A DNA stretch of 64,000 nucleotides from assembly GCF_901000735.1 (NCBI RefSeq), contig NC_081541.1, positions 31,700,060 through 31,764,059 of the forward strand, written 5' to 3'. The position numbers and the translations under genes are program-made. Of this stretch, positions 47,775-58,806 are shown one piece after another (the first letter of the stretch is position 1; each line of letters begins with the position of its first letter). The notes beneath the pieces are model-generated. The model was not told the origin of the DNA. It saw only the letters and a list, made by a program, of their open reading frames with translations, and ran no database searches. Source of the stretch: Corylus avellana (taxonomy: Eukaryota > Streptophyta > Magnoliopsida > Fagales > Betulaceae).

Positions 47775-48090
47775 AGAATTCCTTTGTTTTGAATGGGTTC
47801 AAAGCCGAAAGAGAGAAGAAGAAAAAAGACATAACTTATAACTAATACATGGTCAAAAACCTCGCAATGTGTAACTAGCTAATACATGGGTTTTGACCCT
47901 TTTTATTGGGAGAATTCCTTTGTTTGCTGTGATGCTGTGATTGGGAGAATTCTTTTGTTTGCTTCAACGATTGGGGAGTTCACGGCCAGCTTGGAGTCGT
48001 TTTGGGTCCCAAAGATTTGTGGCTGATAAATGATAGAATTCTTTTGTTTTGAACAGGGAAGAGAATTCCTTTGTTATGAATGGGTTCACG
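47775..48090. repeat. Scattered GAATTCCTTTGTTTTGAA repeats
   Basis: The word AGAATTC(C/T)TTTGTTTT or near variants occurs at about 47775, 47910, 47946, 48035 and 48062. The flanking phrase GAATGGGTTCA(A/C)(A/G)GCC(G/A)AAAGAGAG occurs twice. This looks like local duplication of an unidentified unit. Confidence 0.55.
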
Positions 48091-48684
48091 GCCAAAAGAG
48101 AGAAGAAAAAAATAATAAAAAAAAAAAAAGGGTTTAAACGAGAGTTAACAGGAGTTGAAAAATATTCACCGCAGATGTTTACTTTGTTTTTTTTTAATTC
48201 ACCTTTTTCTTCTAAGGGTTAAAAAACCCTTAAAATAAACCCTAGCCGGTGGACCAAACTACTGCAGATAGGTAAGCCAAGTCCCTGTAATTCACTTTCC
48301 ACTTATATTATTTCACGTATTAGGCCTCAATTGTTCCTCATATTCAGCTCTAAGATAAATGATGATTTTAACATTATCCCTTTAATGAATTATGGTTCTT
48401 CGGATGACGAAGAAGATAATCAATCTTCTAGTTCCTCCTACACATCATATGTGGTGAGTGATCGTCAAATGAAAGTGAAAACGAAAACAAAAAAGAAAGA
48501 AAGAAGAAACTTATTCAAGAAAATGAAAAATATTATATAATGACATCTTCCAACCCTAATAATTTAAAGATAGAGACACACTCAAGGTGGCCATGCCACT
48601 TGAGCACAAACTTTAGCTAGTGGAGTTAAAGCCTAAACCTTACTAAACTGCATTCTTGCTTCATAGAATGGGCCTACTTTAGCA

Positions 48685-48715
<31 letters not shown>

Positions 48716-49781
48716 CTGGGGCCAACTTGTTTTAATTTACCTAATACTTCATTCTCCTTTCAAATAAGAAGAAAAAAAATATCTTATAATCAAAGGATTC
48801 TCGATAATATCGCCATGATATATATCACATTTAAATATTAATACAGCATGATTCAATATACTCATAATTAAATACACCCAGGACTTCATCATGTGTACGG
48901 ATCAAGAATGGCCCACTCTCCAACAAGCACACCTAAAACATCCAAACTAGTTTTATATTTGTATCACCAAATGGATCTCATTAGCACACCCTAATCCTAA
49001 TTAATAAATTTAAGTGAATCCTTCACATTAAACACCGTCCATTTTTACTTCTTTTTTTTTGGACTAAAAAAAATTATTCAACCTTATATTTGTACTTACC
49101 CCATTCTTTTTGTTTTACCGTTCAAATTTTATTTTGTTATATCTATCTATCGATATACATAATAATGTCTTGTCATATGTGACGTTCATATTAGACTCAC
49201 ATGTCAGAAAGAAAAAAGCTTGAAACTTTATGAAATATCAATTAATTTTATTTAAAAAAATATTTTATTAATAAACTAGACATCACACGTGGGTCTCTAA
49301 AATATTAAATTAATCCATAATAATAATAATAATAATAACATATAAGACCGGATAAAAGTTGCCGTTTACATTTTTGAAGGGGATGCCGAAGCGGCGAAGC
49401 TTAGTCATTGTCGGCCCAAAGAAATATAGTGGGAAAGGAATATGGATCAACGAACAGCAGCAATATTTTGATCGCACAAAATCTGGTCCCATTTCTACGG
49501 ATTTTCTTCCATTAACTTCGCGTCATGAATTGCAGAGGTGTCGCTCATGCACGGCTAGCCTGTAATTATCAAAGCATTAAAATTCAAACCCTTAGAAAAT
49601 TGCTTCCTTTAAAACCTCTTGTTTTGTTTGTCAACATTCAACAACCTTCTAGAAAAGTCATTTGCGTGGTCAATAAAGCAAGAACATCGAAATTTCAGTT
49701 TTGTTGCATTTGCAAGAAAGGGGAAAAACATTTTTATTGCTACAAGAAAATTAACTTCTGAAAGCACCCATCTGATTCAAA

Positions 49782-49786
<5 letters not shown>

Positions 49787-49845
<59 letters not shown>
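49787..49845. repeat. (CT)n(TA)n compound microsatellite, copy A
   Basis: Longer here than in copy B (56063-56106). Confidence 0.95.
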
Positions 49846-50749
49846 ATGTTTTCTGTGATTTTGTTGGGTTTTTTTGATGCTCTGTAGTTCTTTTTTCTTT
49901 GTGAGCCTTGGTTCAGCCATAAGTTTCATGGGTAACTAATCTTTTTCTTCTTCTTTTTGGTTTTTTTGGGTTGCAAGTCAACTTCAAATTTGTTGGGTTG
50001 ATTTAGTGCTCTGTAAATAATCTTTCTGCCCTTTGGGCTTTTTGAGCTAAACCAAGTTTGTGAAGAAAAAAGGTTGGTAATTGATATATGGGTCTGAACT
50101 GGTGTAGCTTCTCCTACGTTTGTTTGGTTGCTGAGAAAAGGTTTGAAAGGAAATTAACATAATTTTTTCTGAAACACTATGTGCCCAGTTTTTATGGGTT
50201 GAAAGCTAACCTGAGCTAAATCAACTGGTCGAATCTAGCTGAGTTGATCGGTGGTTTTAGTTTTCCTACTAGAGTTTGATTGGTTCTTTTCTAGTTCTCA
50301 GCAACTGTACAGAGCTCTAAGGAAAGCCTGGTATTTCTGGGTGTCAATTTTTCAATTTCTAGAACTTTTTTTTTTTTTTTTTTCCTTTCAAATCATGAAC
50401 TTTATCAGTGTAATTTTGCTGATCAATATTGGTGAATCTAGTAAAAAAAACTCCCACCATGTTGGCTCGAGAATTGAGATCGAATTTGTTTGAGCTTTTC
50501 TGGAAGAAAGGCTCATGTTTTTATGTTTAGATACAGTTTTTGAAGTTGTAAACTTTTACATAATTCTGGCTTTGATCTTAGAAGGAATTGAATCGAAAGG
50601 GAAGATAAGAGGCTTTTCAATTGCAAAAATGGAAGGCAAATAAGAAATTAGAAAACTTTCAATCTTGCCGTTCATTGGGTGGTAAATTAGCAGGTGTTTT
50701 ACTCCTATATTTTGGGTTTGCAGGGGTACAGGTGGGCTAAACAAAAAAG

Positions 50750-53700
50750 ATGTCTGGGAAAGGACAAGTACTCCCAGATTGTCCTAATTCATCAAATCCC
50801 TACCACGAATGCACTCAATCTTGCCTCAAAAAGATTTCTCAAGGCCAAACAAGCAAGGATAAGAAGAAATCAGGTAATTATTTTTACCAAATTTGCTCTG
50901 AGTTCTTCTGTACCTCTGCATCTGCAGCTTTGGCAAGCTTTCCTGTTGCCATAACTAGGATTTAATTTATCCTTGGGAATTGATTAAATTTAATCTAGCA
51001 AGCTTAAGCTTAATCTGGTATGAGAATTTGTATAGAAATCTCATTCATACAAAATAATAATTAAAAAAAAAAAAAAAAAATCTAGTATGAGAATTACTAA
51101 ACCAATATTTACCCAAAAAAAAAAAGTAGTAAACCAATTAAATCATTTGCATAGGTTTTCTTGACCACCTTTATGGTAGGTGGAAAATTTGGATTGTTTT
51201 TGTCTTTCTTTTTCTTTTTTTATTCTAAGATGACGGCAGTTGAAAATAAGAAAGCTCCCAGCTCCACCTAAATTATTTTCTCAGGGTGCCCTCCATAATA
51301 TTAAGGACCCAAAGGAGAACAAATAAAGGAGGGAAAGCATCAAGAAAGTGGAAGTCTCTTAGCAAAAAGATCTATTGGCTTGTAGGGTGATCAAGGAGAA
51401 CTATGGAAACTACATGATGTATTTCATGAGCCTTATGAGCAGTCAAATGTAGAATAAGTTTGTTGATGTTAGAATATAAATTAAATGATTAAATTAACTA
51501 TTTCTAATCAATTTAGATTTTTGCGATAATTGATGATTTAATATGGTATCAGAGCAAAGGTCCTAAGTTCGAACCATGTCTTTGTCATTCATCTCTCATT
51601 TCAATTAAATATTCTACTTGTTGGATATTATTAAGCTTTTGGGAGAACCAGTGATATCCTACTTGGAAGTTTCAAATCCTATTCTAGCTATGGGGTAATT
51701 TAGTTGTTTCATATGCTTTTCTATCCAACTTAAAGGCTGATTTGGACAGACATGGGGTAATTTGTTGTTTCATATGATTTTCCATCCAACTTAATGGCTG
51801 ATTTGGATGGAGGGGGCAATTTGACAATGAAACTTCAAAATAGGATTTGAGTTGCAATGAGTTAAAGTTTATGGGGCGTAATATAGCCATTTCATGTGCT
51901 TTTCCTTAGTGCCACCCTTTCTTTTCTCTTGCTTTCTTTTAATTGCAGACAAAACAACTTTTTTTGAAGTTTCCTTCATCCTCAAATGTTTCTTAGGTTT
52001 AACAAAAACGATAATGCTTTCTTTTAAAGACCTTAAAAATGCAATTGATCTAATAGTTCTAAGTGAGTTAGCGCCAGTTTTGCTACCTTCCCTTCTTTGA
52101 TTATATTTGAAATTCAAGGAAACAGCTATAGAATTCAATTTTTCACACATTGCGAGGCAGTATTACGATTCTAAGTGTCTCACATGGCTTAAGTGCAAAC
52201 CACGTGTATATGAACTCTTTGGTACCCTTTTCTTGCAAATTGGTTTTCAAAAGTGAGTTTTACTTGAGGTTTGTATCATTTGGTATTAGAGCCAGCCATC
52301 ACATTGAGTATGGGATCGACTGAGCTATGACTTTGTGGTCGAGCCAAGGAGAGAGCGACTTATAGGCTGGGTTAAAATGTTTGGGTATTATGTATGGGCA
52401 TAGTGTTAAGTCTATGAAATTGATAGGTGAGTGGAGCCGCCAAGAGAAAAATGGCTACTATCGGGTCAGTGTTGAATGTCGATAAAGTGGGCTGCTGTAG
52501 ATGTCAATTGTGGAGCGTGGCGGTATGTTACGATCCTAAGTGTTCCTTATGGCTTAAATGTAATCATAATCATGTGTATATAAGCTTTTAAACACTCTTC
52601 CCTTGCGAGTTGGTTTTTAATGGTAAGTTCTATGAGATGTTTGTAACATCATGGTATCCAAGGTCATTCATTAAGAACTATTAGGGAGGATGAGACCACG
52701 ATGAGGCATGATACTGTAACTGTTTTGATTCACTAAGCCATGATATTTATGTGACATTTCCTTGTCCTCTAAAACCCTTCTTTATTGCAGGGTTGTGATT
52801 AGGAGTCTGCGTTGCTAATTTGAATATGCCATCCTTGATGTTTGAGTAGTTCATCCCTTCTCACACAGTGCATCCACATCTACATGATATGATAATTGGT
52901 TCCTAAATATGTTTCTTTGTAATTGCAGGCTCGGTTATCCTTGATGTTTCCAGAAGTTTTGGCAGGAGAAAGAAGGAAAGTTCCCGGCCAAATTCTCCAC
53001 AAGTGCATGACAAATTGCCTTCTCCAAACGCAGTTTACCCATCTGGTTTTGCTTCTAAGAAAAAGGTAGAAGTAGAAAATGGTGAGGATTTTCCTCATTT
53101 TGATGCTAAAGAAACTTTTGCCCAATATCCTTTTCTCAACAAGGGCCCAGTCCAATCCTCTCAATCAGTGCCTACGTCCGGAATTCTCACACTGGTTCAT
53201 ACTCTCTCTCTCTCTCTCACAAGCACATGTACACGAATGTTCTTTCTTGGTTTCTTTTCTCTTTGTGGGGGATGATTATCACATCAAACATCTTATAAAT
53301 CCCCTGTTTTTTGTATCCATTTGACTCCTCTCTCGTGGTGACAGCCCGACAATTCCAGAGACACTCCGAAGATAAATGGCGGCCTCTTCTATGGAGAAAC
53401 AACAAACAGTCGGGTAGAGGATGAAAAGCTCCATGCTTCACAAAACGGTGTTCCTAAACCTCTTCTTGATGACATGGGAGAACATGGTGGTGGTGCTTCA
53501 GCTACCGAATCCATGAACTTTACTTTCACTGGTATTACCAACCCTTTAGAAGGCAGCGATGACGAAGAGATCCAATCTGTAATTTCTGATTCCTGCGTCT
53601 CCGTCGGACGATATCACGTAAAAGAAAGCTTAGCTTCCATTCTGCAGTCCATCTTTGACAAGTATGGAGACATAGCTGCAAGCTGCCAGTTAGAATCCTT

Positions 53701-54154
53701 ATCCTTGCGCTCTTATTATCTGGAGTGTGTATGCACTGTGGTGAAGGAGTTGCAATCCAGTTCAGCTATACATCTGACCAAACCCAAAATCAAAGAGCTG
53801 TCGGCCATTCTTAAGGATGTTGAATCTGCTAAAATTGATGTCAGCTGGCTGCGAGGCATAATCAATGACATGACAAAAGATGTTGAGCTCATCAGCCAGC
53901 ACCGAGCCATTGAGTCAGCAAAGAGCAACTGTGACAGTGAGTTGGAAGCAAAAAGGAAAGAGCTAGCATCTCAAATGGAAGATCTCTCTCTTAAAGAAAA
54001 AGAGGCTGCCATTGCCAAGAAACAAGTAGCTAAAACCAGAGCTCGGCTGAGTGAGCTTGAGCTCAAAGCTTCCCAGCTCAATGAGACTATTTTGTCTATC
54101 AGGTCCAAGGTTGAAAATTTTCAGGGCAGATCCTTGTTAGATGAACTCTTGTGA
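50750..54154 (+). CDS. PEARLI4-family ('phospholipase-like') protein, copy A
   Basis: Three coding exons, 50750-50873, 52929-53194 and 53345-54154, give 399 aa. The protein starts MSGKGQVLPDCPNSSNPYHE, has a basic patch (SFGRRKKESSRPNSP) and a disordered Ser/Pro/Asp-rich middle. The conserved C-terminal PEARLI4 region covers about residues 195-395 (ESLASILQSIFDKYGDIAAS, LRSYYLECVCTVVKELQSSS, VSWLRGIINDM), ending in a coiled coil rich in Lys/Glu/Leu and SLLDELL. Despite the 'phospholipase-like' label I see no catalytic lipase motif; the function is unknown. A 5' untranslated exon probably ends near 49783 (CAAAG before a CT run), but this is not certain. Intron 1 (2055 bp) holds a TRIM-like fragment. 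The encoded protein is identical to copy B. Confidence 0.88.
51467..51640 (+). mobile_element. TRIM-like fragment in PEARLI4 intron 1, copy A
   Basis: A 77-bp LTR-like segment (TGTTAGAATATAAATTAAAT at 51467 to 51543) is followed by TGGTATCAGAGC (51544-51555) and an interior through TTCAATTAAATATTCTACTT. No 3' LTR is found nearby. Confidence 0.7.
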
Positions 54155-54665
54155 TGCAACCGTGAACGAACCAAAAGGTTTCAATTTCTCGTGTTGTATA
54201 AGTACGGCAATAGAACACCATAAACTAGGACATCATATATTTGCATGTTGTAATACAATTTGAAATAAAGGGATTGAAGGCTTTGTTCTATTCTTGCTTC
54301 CTGTAACAAACTTAAGGTTGAATTTATCCTTGAGAAAGATTGTACTTAATCGATGTAATACACTTAGAATCGTGTTAAGATCGTAACATATTTGCATTCC
54401 TCATCTTTTTCCGCTCTCTTATATTTCTTGCTTCCCAACTACATTATAGAACTAGTTTGATTATGTCTTGCAGATGTATACACTTATATTTCACTCATTA
54501 GCTTTCTAAATGGAATCATTTATCGATAAAGTCTAATACAAAAAATATTTAATTGAAATAGGGTAAATTGTAGAGGTAGAATTTGAACTTTAGACGTTTA
54601 CTGTCCTTTATAAATGAAGTCTATCACGTATTTGTAGTAAATTCAATAGAAATGCTCTTAAAATG
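54155..54665. other. 3' flank of PEARLI4 copy A
   Basis: The 3' UTR and flank contain TTTGAAATAAAGGG near 54260, a candidate polyadenylation signal. Otherwise no feature. Confidence 0.5.
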
Positions 54666-55000
54666 GGAATAGGATTCTCTCCAATCCATAATAGACCGGA
54701 GAATATTCAGTTCATGGCTGAGATTTCGTTTTAGAAATCCTAGAGCTATAAATAGGACATCTGTCCCATTAAAAATAAAAAATAAAAAAACTAATATTTC
54801 AGATTAAAAAAATAAAAAAAATAAATTAATAAAAGAATAAGGGGTGACTGGCCACAAGGGGTTGCCGGACCACCCCATTTTAGATGGGGGTGGCTCTAAT
54901 GGCAGGCAAGGGGTGGCCAAACCACCTCATGGCCCTTGGGGGTGGTTCGGCCACCCCCTAAACCCATATCTTAAAAAAAATAATAATAATAAATAAATAA
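54666..55000. mobile_element. Mutator-like foldback MITE cut by the assembly gap (copy A)
   Basis: It starts GGAATAGGATTCTCTCCAAT and runs into the GGGGTGGC/GGCCACCCC centre. The matching right arm is missing because the N run begins at 55001. The full element is at 63039-63650. Confidence 0.8.
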
Positions 55001-55100
55001 NNNNNNNNNNNNNNNNNNNNNNNNNNNNNNNNNNNNNNNNNNNNNNNNNNNNNNNNNNNNNNNNNNNNNNNNNNNNNNNNNNNNNNNNNNNNNNNNNNNN
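55001..55100. other. Assembly gap, 100 N
   Basis: Exactly one hundred N, the conventional placeholder for a scaffold gap of unknown size. Confidence 0.99.
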
Positions 55101-56058
55101 ATATCACATTTAAATAGTAATACAGCATGATTCAATATACTCATAATTAAATACACCCAGGACTTCATCATGTGTACGGATCAAGAATGGCCCACTCTCC
55201 AACCAGCACACCTAAAACATCCAAACTAGTTTTATATTTGTATCACAAAATGGATCTCATTAGCACACCCTAATCCTAATTAATAAATTTAAGTGAATCC
55301 TTCACATTAAACACCGTCCATTTTTACTTTTTACTTTTTTTTTTTTTTTTTGGACTAAAAAAAATTATTCAACCTACCCCATTCTTTTTGTTTTACCGTT
55401 CAAATTTTGTTTTGTTATATCTATATGTCGATATACATAATAATGTCTTGTCATATGTGACGTTCATATTAGACTCACGTGTCGAAAGGAAAAAGCTTGA
55501 AACTTTATGAAATATCAATTAATTTTATTTAAAAAAATATTTTATTAATAAACTAGACATCACACGTGGGTCTCTAAAATATTAAATTAATCCATAATAA
55601 TAATAATAATAATAACATATAAGACCGGATAAAAGTTGCCGTTTACATTTTTGAAGGGGATGCCGAAGCGGCGAAGCTTAGTCATTGTCGGCCCAAAGAA
55701 ATATAGTGGGAAAGGAATATGGATCAACGAACAGCAGCAATATTTTGATCGCACAAAATCTGGTCCCATTTCTACGGATTTTCTTCCATTAACTTCGCGT
55801 CATGAATTGCAGAGGTGTCGCTCATGCACGGCTAGCCTGTAATTATCAAAGCATTAAAATTCAAACCCTTAGAAAATTGCTTCATTTAAAACCTCTTGTT
55901 TTGTTTGTCAACATTCAACAACCTTCTAGAAAAGTCATTTGCGTGGTCAATAAAGCAAGAACATCGAAATTTCAGTTTTGTTGCATTTGCAAGAAAGAGG
56001 AAAAACATTTTTATTGCTACAAGAAAATTAACTTCTGAAAGCACCCATCTGATTCAAA

Positions 56059-56062
<4 letters not shown>

Positions 56063-56106
<44 letters not shown>
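56063..56106. repeat. (CT)n(TA)n compound microsatellite, copy B
   Basis: Shorter allele of the run at 49787-49845. Confidence 0.95.
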
Positions 56107-57008
56107 ATGTTTTCTGTGATTTTGTTGGGTTTTTTTGATGCTCTGTAGTTCTTTTTTCTTTGTGAGCTTTGGTTCAGCCATAAGTTTCATGGGTAACTAA
56201 TCTTTTTCTTCTTCTTTTTGGTTTTTTTGGGTTGCAAGTCAACTTCAAATTTGTTGGGTTGATTTAGTGCTCTGTAAATAATCTTTCTGCCCTTTGGGCT
56301 TTTTGAGCTAAACCAAGTTTGTGAAGAAAAAAGGTTGGTAATTGATATATGGGTCTGAACTGGTGTAGCTTCTCCTACGTTTGTTTGGTTGCTGAGAAAA
56401 GGTTTGAAAGGAAATTAACATATTTTTTTCTGAAACACTATGTGCCCAGTTTTTATGGGTTGAAAGCTCACCTGAGCTAAATCAACTGGTCGAATCTAGC
56501 TGAGTTGATCGGTGGTTTTAGTTTTCCTACTAGAGTTTGATTGGTTCTTTTCTAGTTCTCAGCAACTGTACAGAGCTCTAAGGAAATCCTGGTATTTCTG
56601 GGTGTCAATTTTTCAATTTCTAGAACTTTTTTTTTTTTTTTTCCTTTCAAATCATGAACTTTATCAGTGTAATTTTGCTGATCAATATTGGTGAATCTAG
56701 TAAAAAAAACTCCCACCATGTTGGCTTGAGAATTGAGATCGAATTTGTTTGAGCTTTTCTGGAAGAAAGGCTCATGTTTTTATGTTTAGATACAGTTTTT
56801 GAAGTTGTAAACTTTTACATAATTCTGGCTTTGATCTTAGAAGGAATTGAATCGAAAGGGAAGATAAGAGGCTTTTCAATTGCAAAAATGGAAGGCAAAT
56901 AAGAAATTAGAAAACTTTCAATCTTGCCGTTCATTGGGTGGTAAATTAGCAGGTGTTTTACTCCTATATTTTGGGTTTGCAGGGGTACAGGTGGGCTAAA
57001 CAAAAAAG

Positions 57009-58758
57009 ATGTCTGGGAAAGGACAAGTACTCCCAGATTGTCCTAATTCATCAAATCCCTACCACGAATGCACTCAATCTTGCCTCAAAAAGATTTCTCA
57101 AGGCCAAACAAGCAAGGATAAGAAGAAATCAGGTAATTATTTTTACCAAATTTGCTCTGAGTTCTTCTGTACCTCTGCATCTGCAGCTTTGGCAAGCTTT
57201 CCTGTTGCCATAACTAGGATTTAAGTTATCCTTGGGAATTGATTAAATTTAATCTAGCAAGTTTAAGCTTAATCTGGTATGAGAATTTGTATAGAAATCT
57301 CATTCATACAAAATAATAATTAAAAAAAAAAAAATCTAGTATGAGAATTACTAAAGCAATATTTACCAAAAAAAAAAAGTAGTAAACCAATTAAATCATT
57401 TGCATAGGTTTTCTTGACCACCTTTATGGTAGGTGGAAAATTTGGATTGTTTTTGTCTTTCTTTTTCTTTTTTTATTCTAAGATGACGGCAGTTGAAAAT
57501 AAGAAAGCTCCCAGCTCCACCTAAATTATTTTCTCAGGGTGCCCTTTCCAGTAATTTTTGTGGATTTGCATTGAGTTCACGTGTTATGTAAAAATTGTCT
57601 GCTCTAATTTGAGGTTGTGAATAAACACCTTTTTCAAGTAAGCAAAAAAATAAAAAAAATTTACGAAAATGCCACATCAAGACTAATAAATAGTATAGGG
57701 CCCTGGTAGAGACTCGAGAGAGGGAGGGCACTCGACCCCCTTCACCTACCAACCATAGAATTTTAATTGCCCACCGTGAAAACAAAAGAGGCTTTTCCCA
57801 TTGAATATACAAACCACCACCCTTAAAACCAAGGTTGACTTGTCAAACTAAAAAGGCAAGGAAAAGACACGTTTCCACTTTCAAGGCAATAGGCACATGT
57901 CTTGACACAAATACAAAATATAAATAAATAAATAAAAACCTTAAAAAGAAAGGCACATGTGAATGCAAATCACAATTAGGGCACTTGAAAACCTTAAAAT
58001 GCATAGGCCTCTTCAAAACAATTAATACCGTGAAAGATTCTGCACATGTAGAGAAGATGAAAACTCTTTTATTTTTTTTGTAAAATAGAATTGGTCATGA
58101 TGATAATTTTCAAGGCATTGTGATGGCGGGATATGAGAAATTAATTCTATTAATTGATGTTGTGGCCAAGAATTTTGGGTATCTTTTTTTAGCTATTTCT
58201 TTTATAGGTTGGGGAGTGTGAGGTGGAAGTGCCTACAAACAAGCTAGCCTTTTTTTATTAACTAGGAGTATAATTTCGTATTAATATCTCTATGTTTTTA
58301 AGCTTTAGCATTTTAGCTATTTTAGAATATGAAAACTCATCAAGAAAAATTGAATAAATTAACTTGGGGTGTGAAAACATAAATAAATTATCTTTTGAAT
58401 TTATATGTTTAAAACAATAATAAATTTTTGATTGTTTATTTATTTTGTTATCTATATTTTTAATTAATTTTTGTTCTAACTCTATTATTATTATTATTAT
58501 TATTATTTTTAATTTTGCCCACGTAAACTAAAATTCTGGCTTCGCCACTAGCACCAATTATGTCACTTACTATAAAAAATTTAAAGATAATATTTTAAGA
58601 CCAAATTTTTAAAAAAATGGAGGGGTGGGTTGACCATGGCCAAATTGGGGGTGGCCAAACCACCCCTAAGGCCATTGGTCGGTTCTGCTACCCCCTCTGG
58701 TCGACTTGGGGGTAGGGTTAGCAATTTGTATTCACATGTTAGGTTTAGGTCGTGTCGA

Positions 58759-58806
<48 letters not shown>

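Larger units (their letters stand above)
45586..48821. other. AMS upstream region and intergenic sequence
   Basis: The first 500 bp are the presumed AMS leader and promoter, with a (TA)n run at about 46135-46157. Further out are another (TA)n run (about 46903-46934), a truncated Mutator-type MITE (47519-47745), an array of GAATTCCTTTG words (47775-48090) and a (CT)n run (48689-48715). No gene is recognised; a 69-aa reading at 48331 is acidic and lysine-rich without a domain. Confidence 0.55.
48822..55000. repeat. Segment copy A (near-identical to 55101-63370)
   Basis: From ATATCACATTTAAATA onward this 6.2 kb segment reads almost base for base like 55101-63370, including promoter, introns, UTRs and 3' flank of the PEARLI4 gene. 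Differences noticed are isolated substitutions, microsatellite or homopolymer lengths, a small indel near 49090/55378 and a 2.1 kb block present only in copy B. It ends at an assembly gap. Confidence 0.95.

Noticed and set aside
48331..48540. 69-aa ORF with SSDDEEDN and Lys-rich end
   Set aside because: It faintly recalls N-termini of Harbinger-type proteins but has no conserved domain or neighbouring transposase sequence.
49359..49565. 68-aa ORF upstream of PEARLI4, identical in both copies
   Set aside because: Identity between the copies carries no evidence of selection because the whole segment is near-identical. It may be leader sequence; no domain is recognisable.
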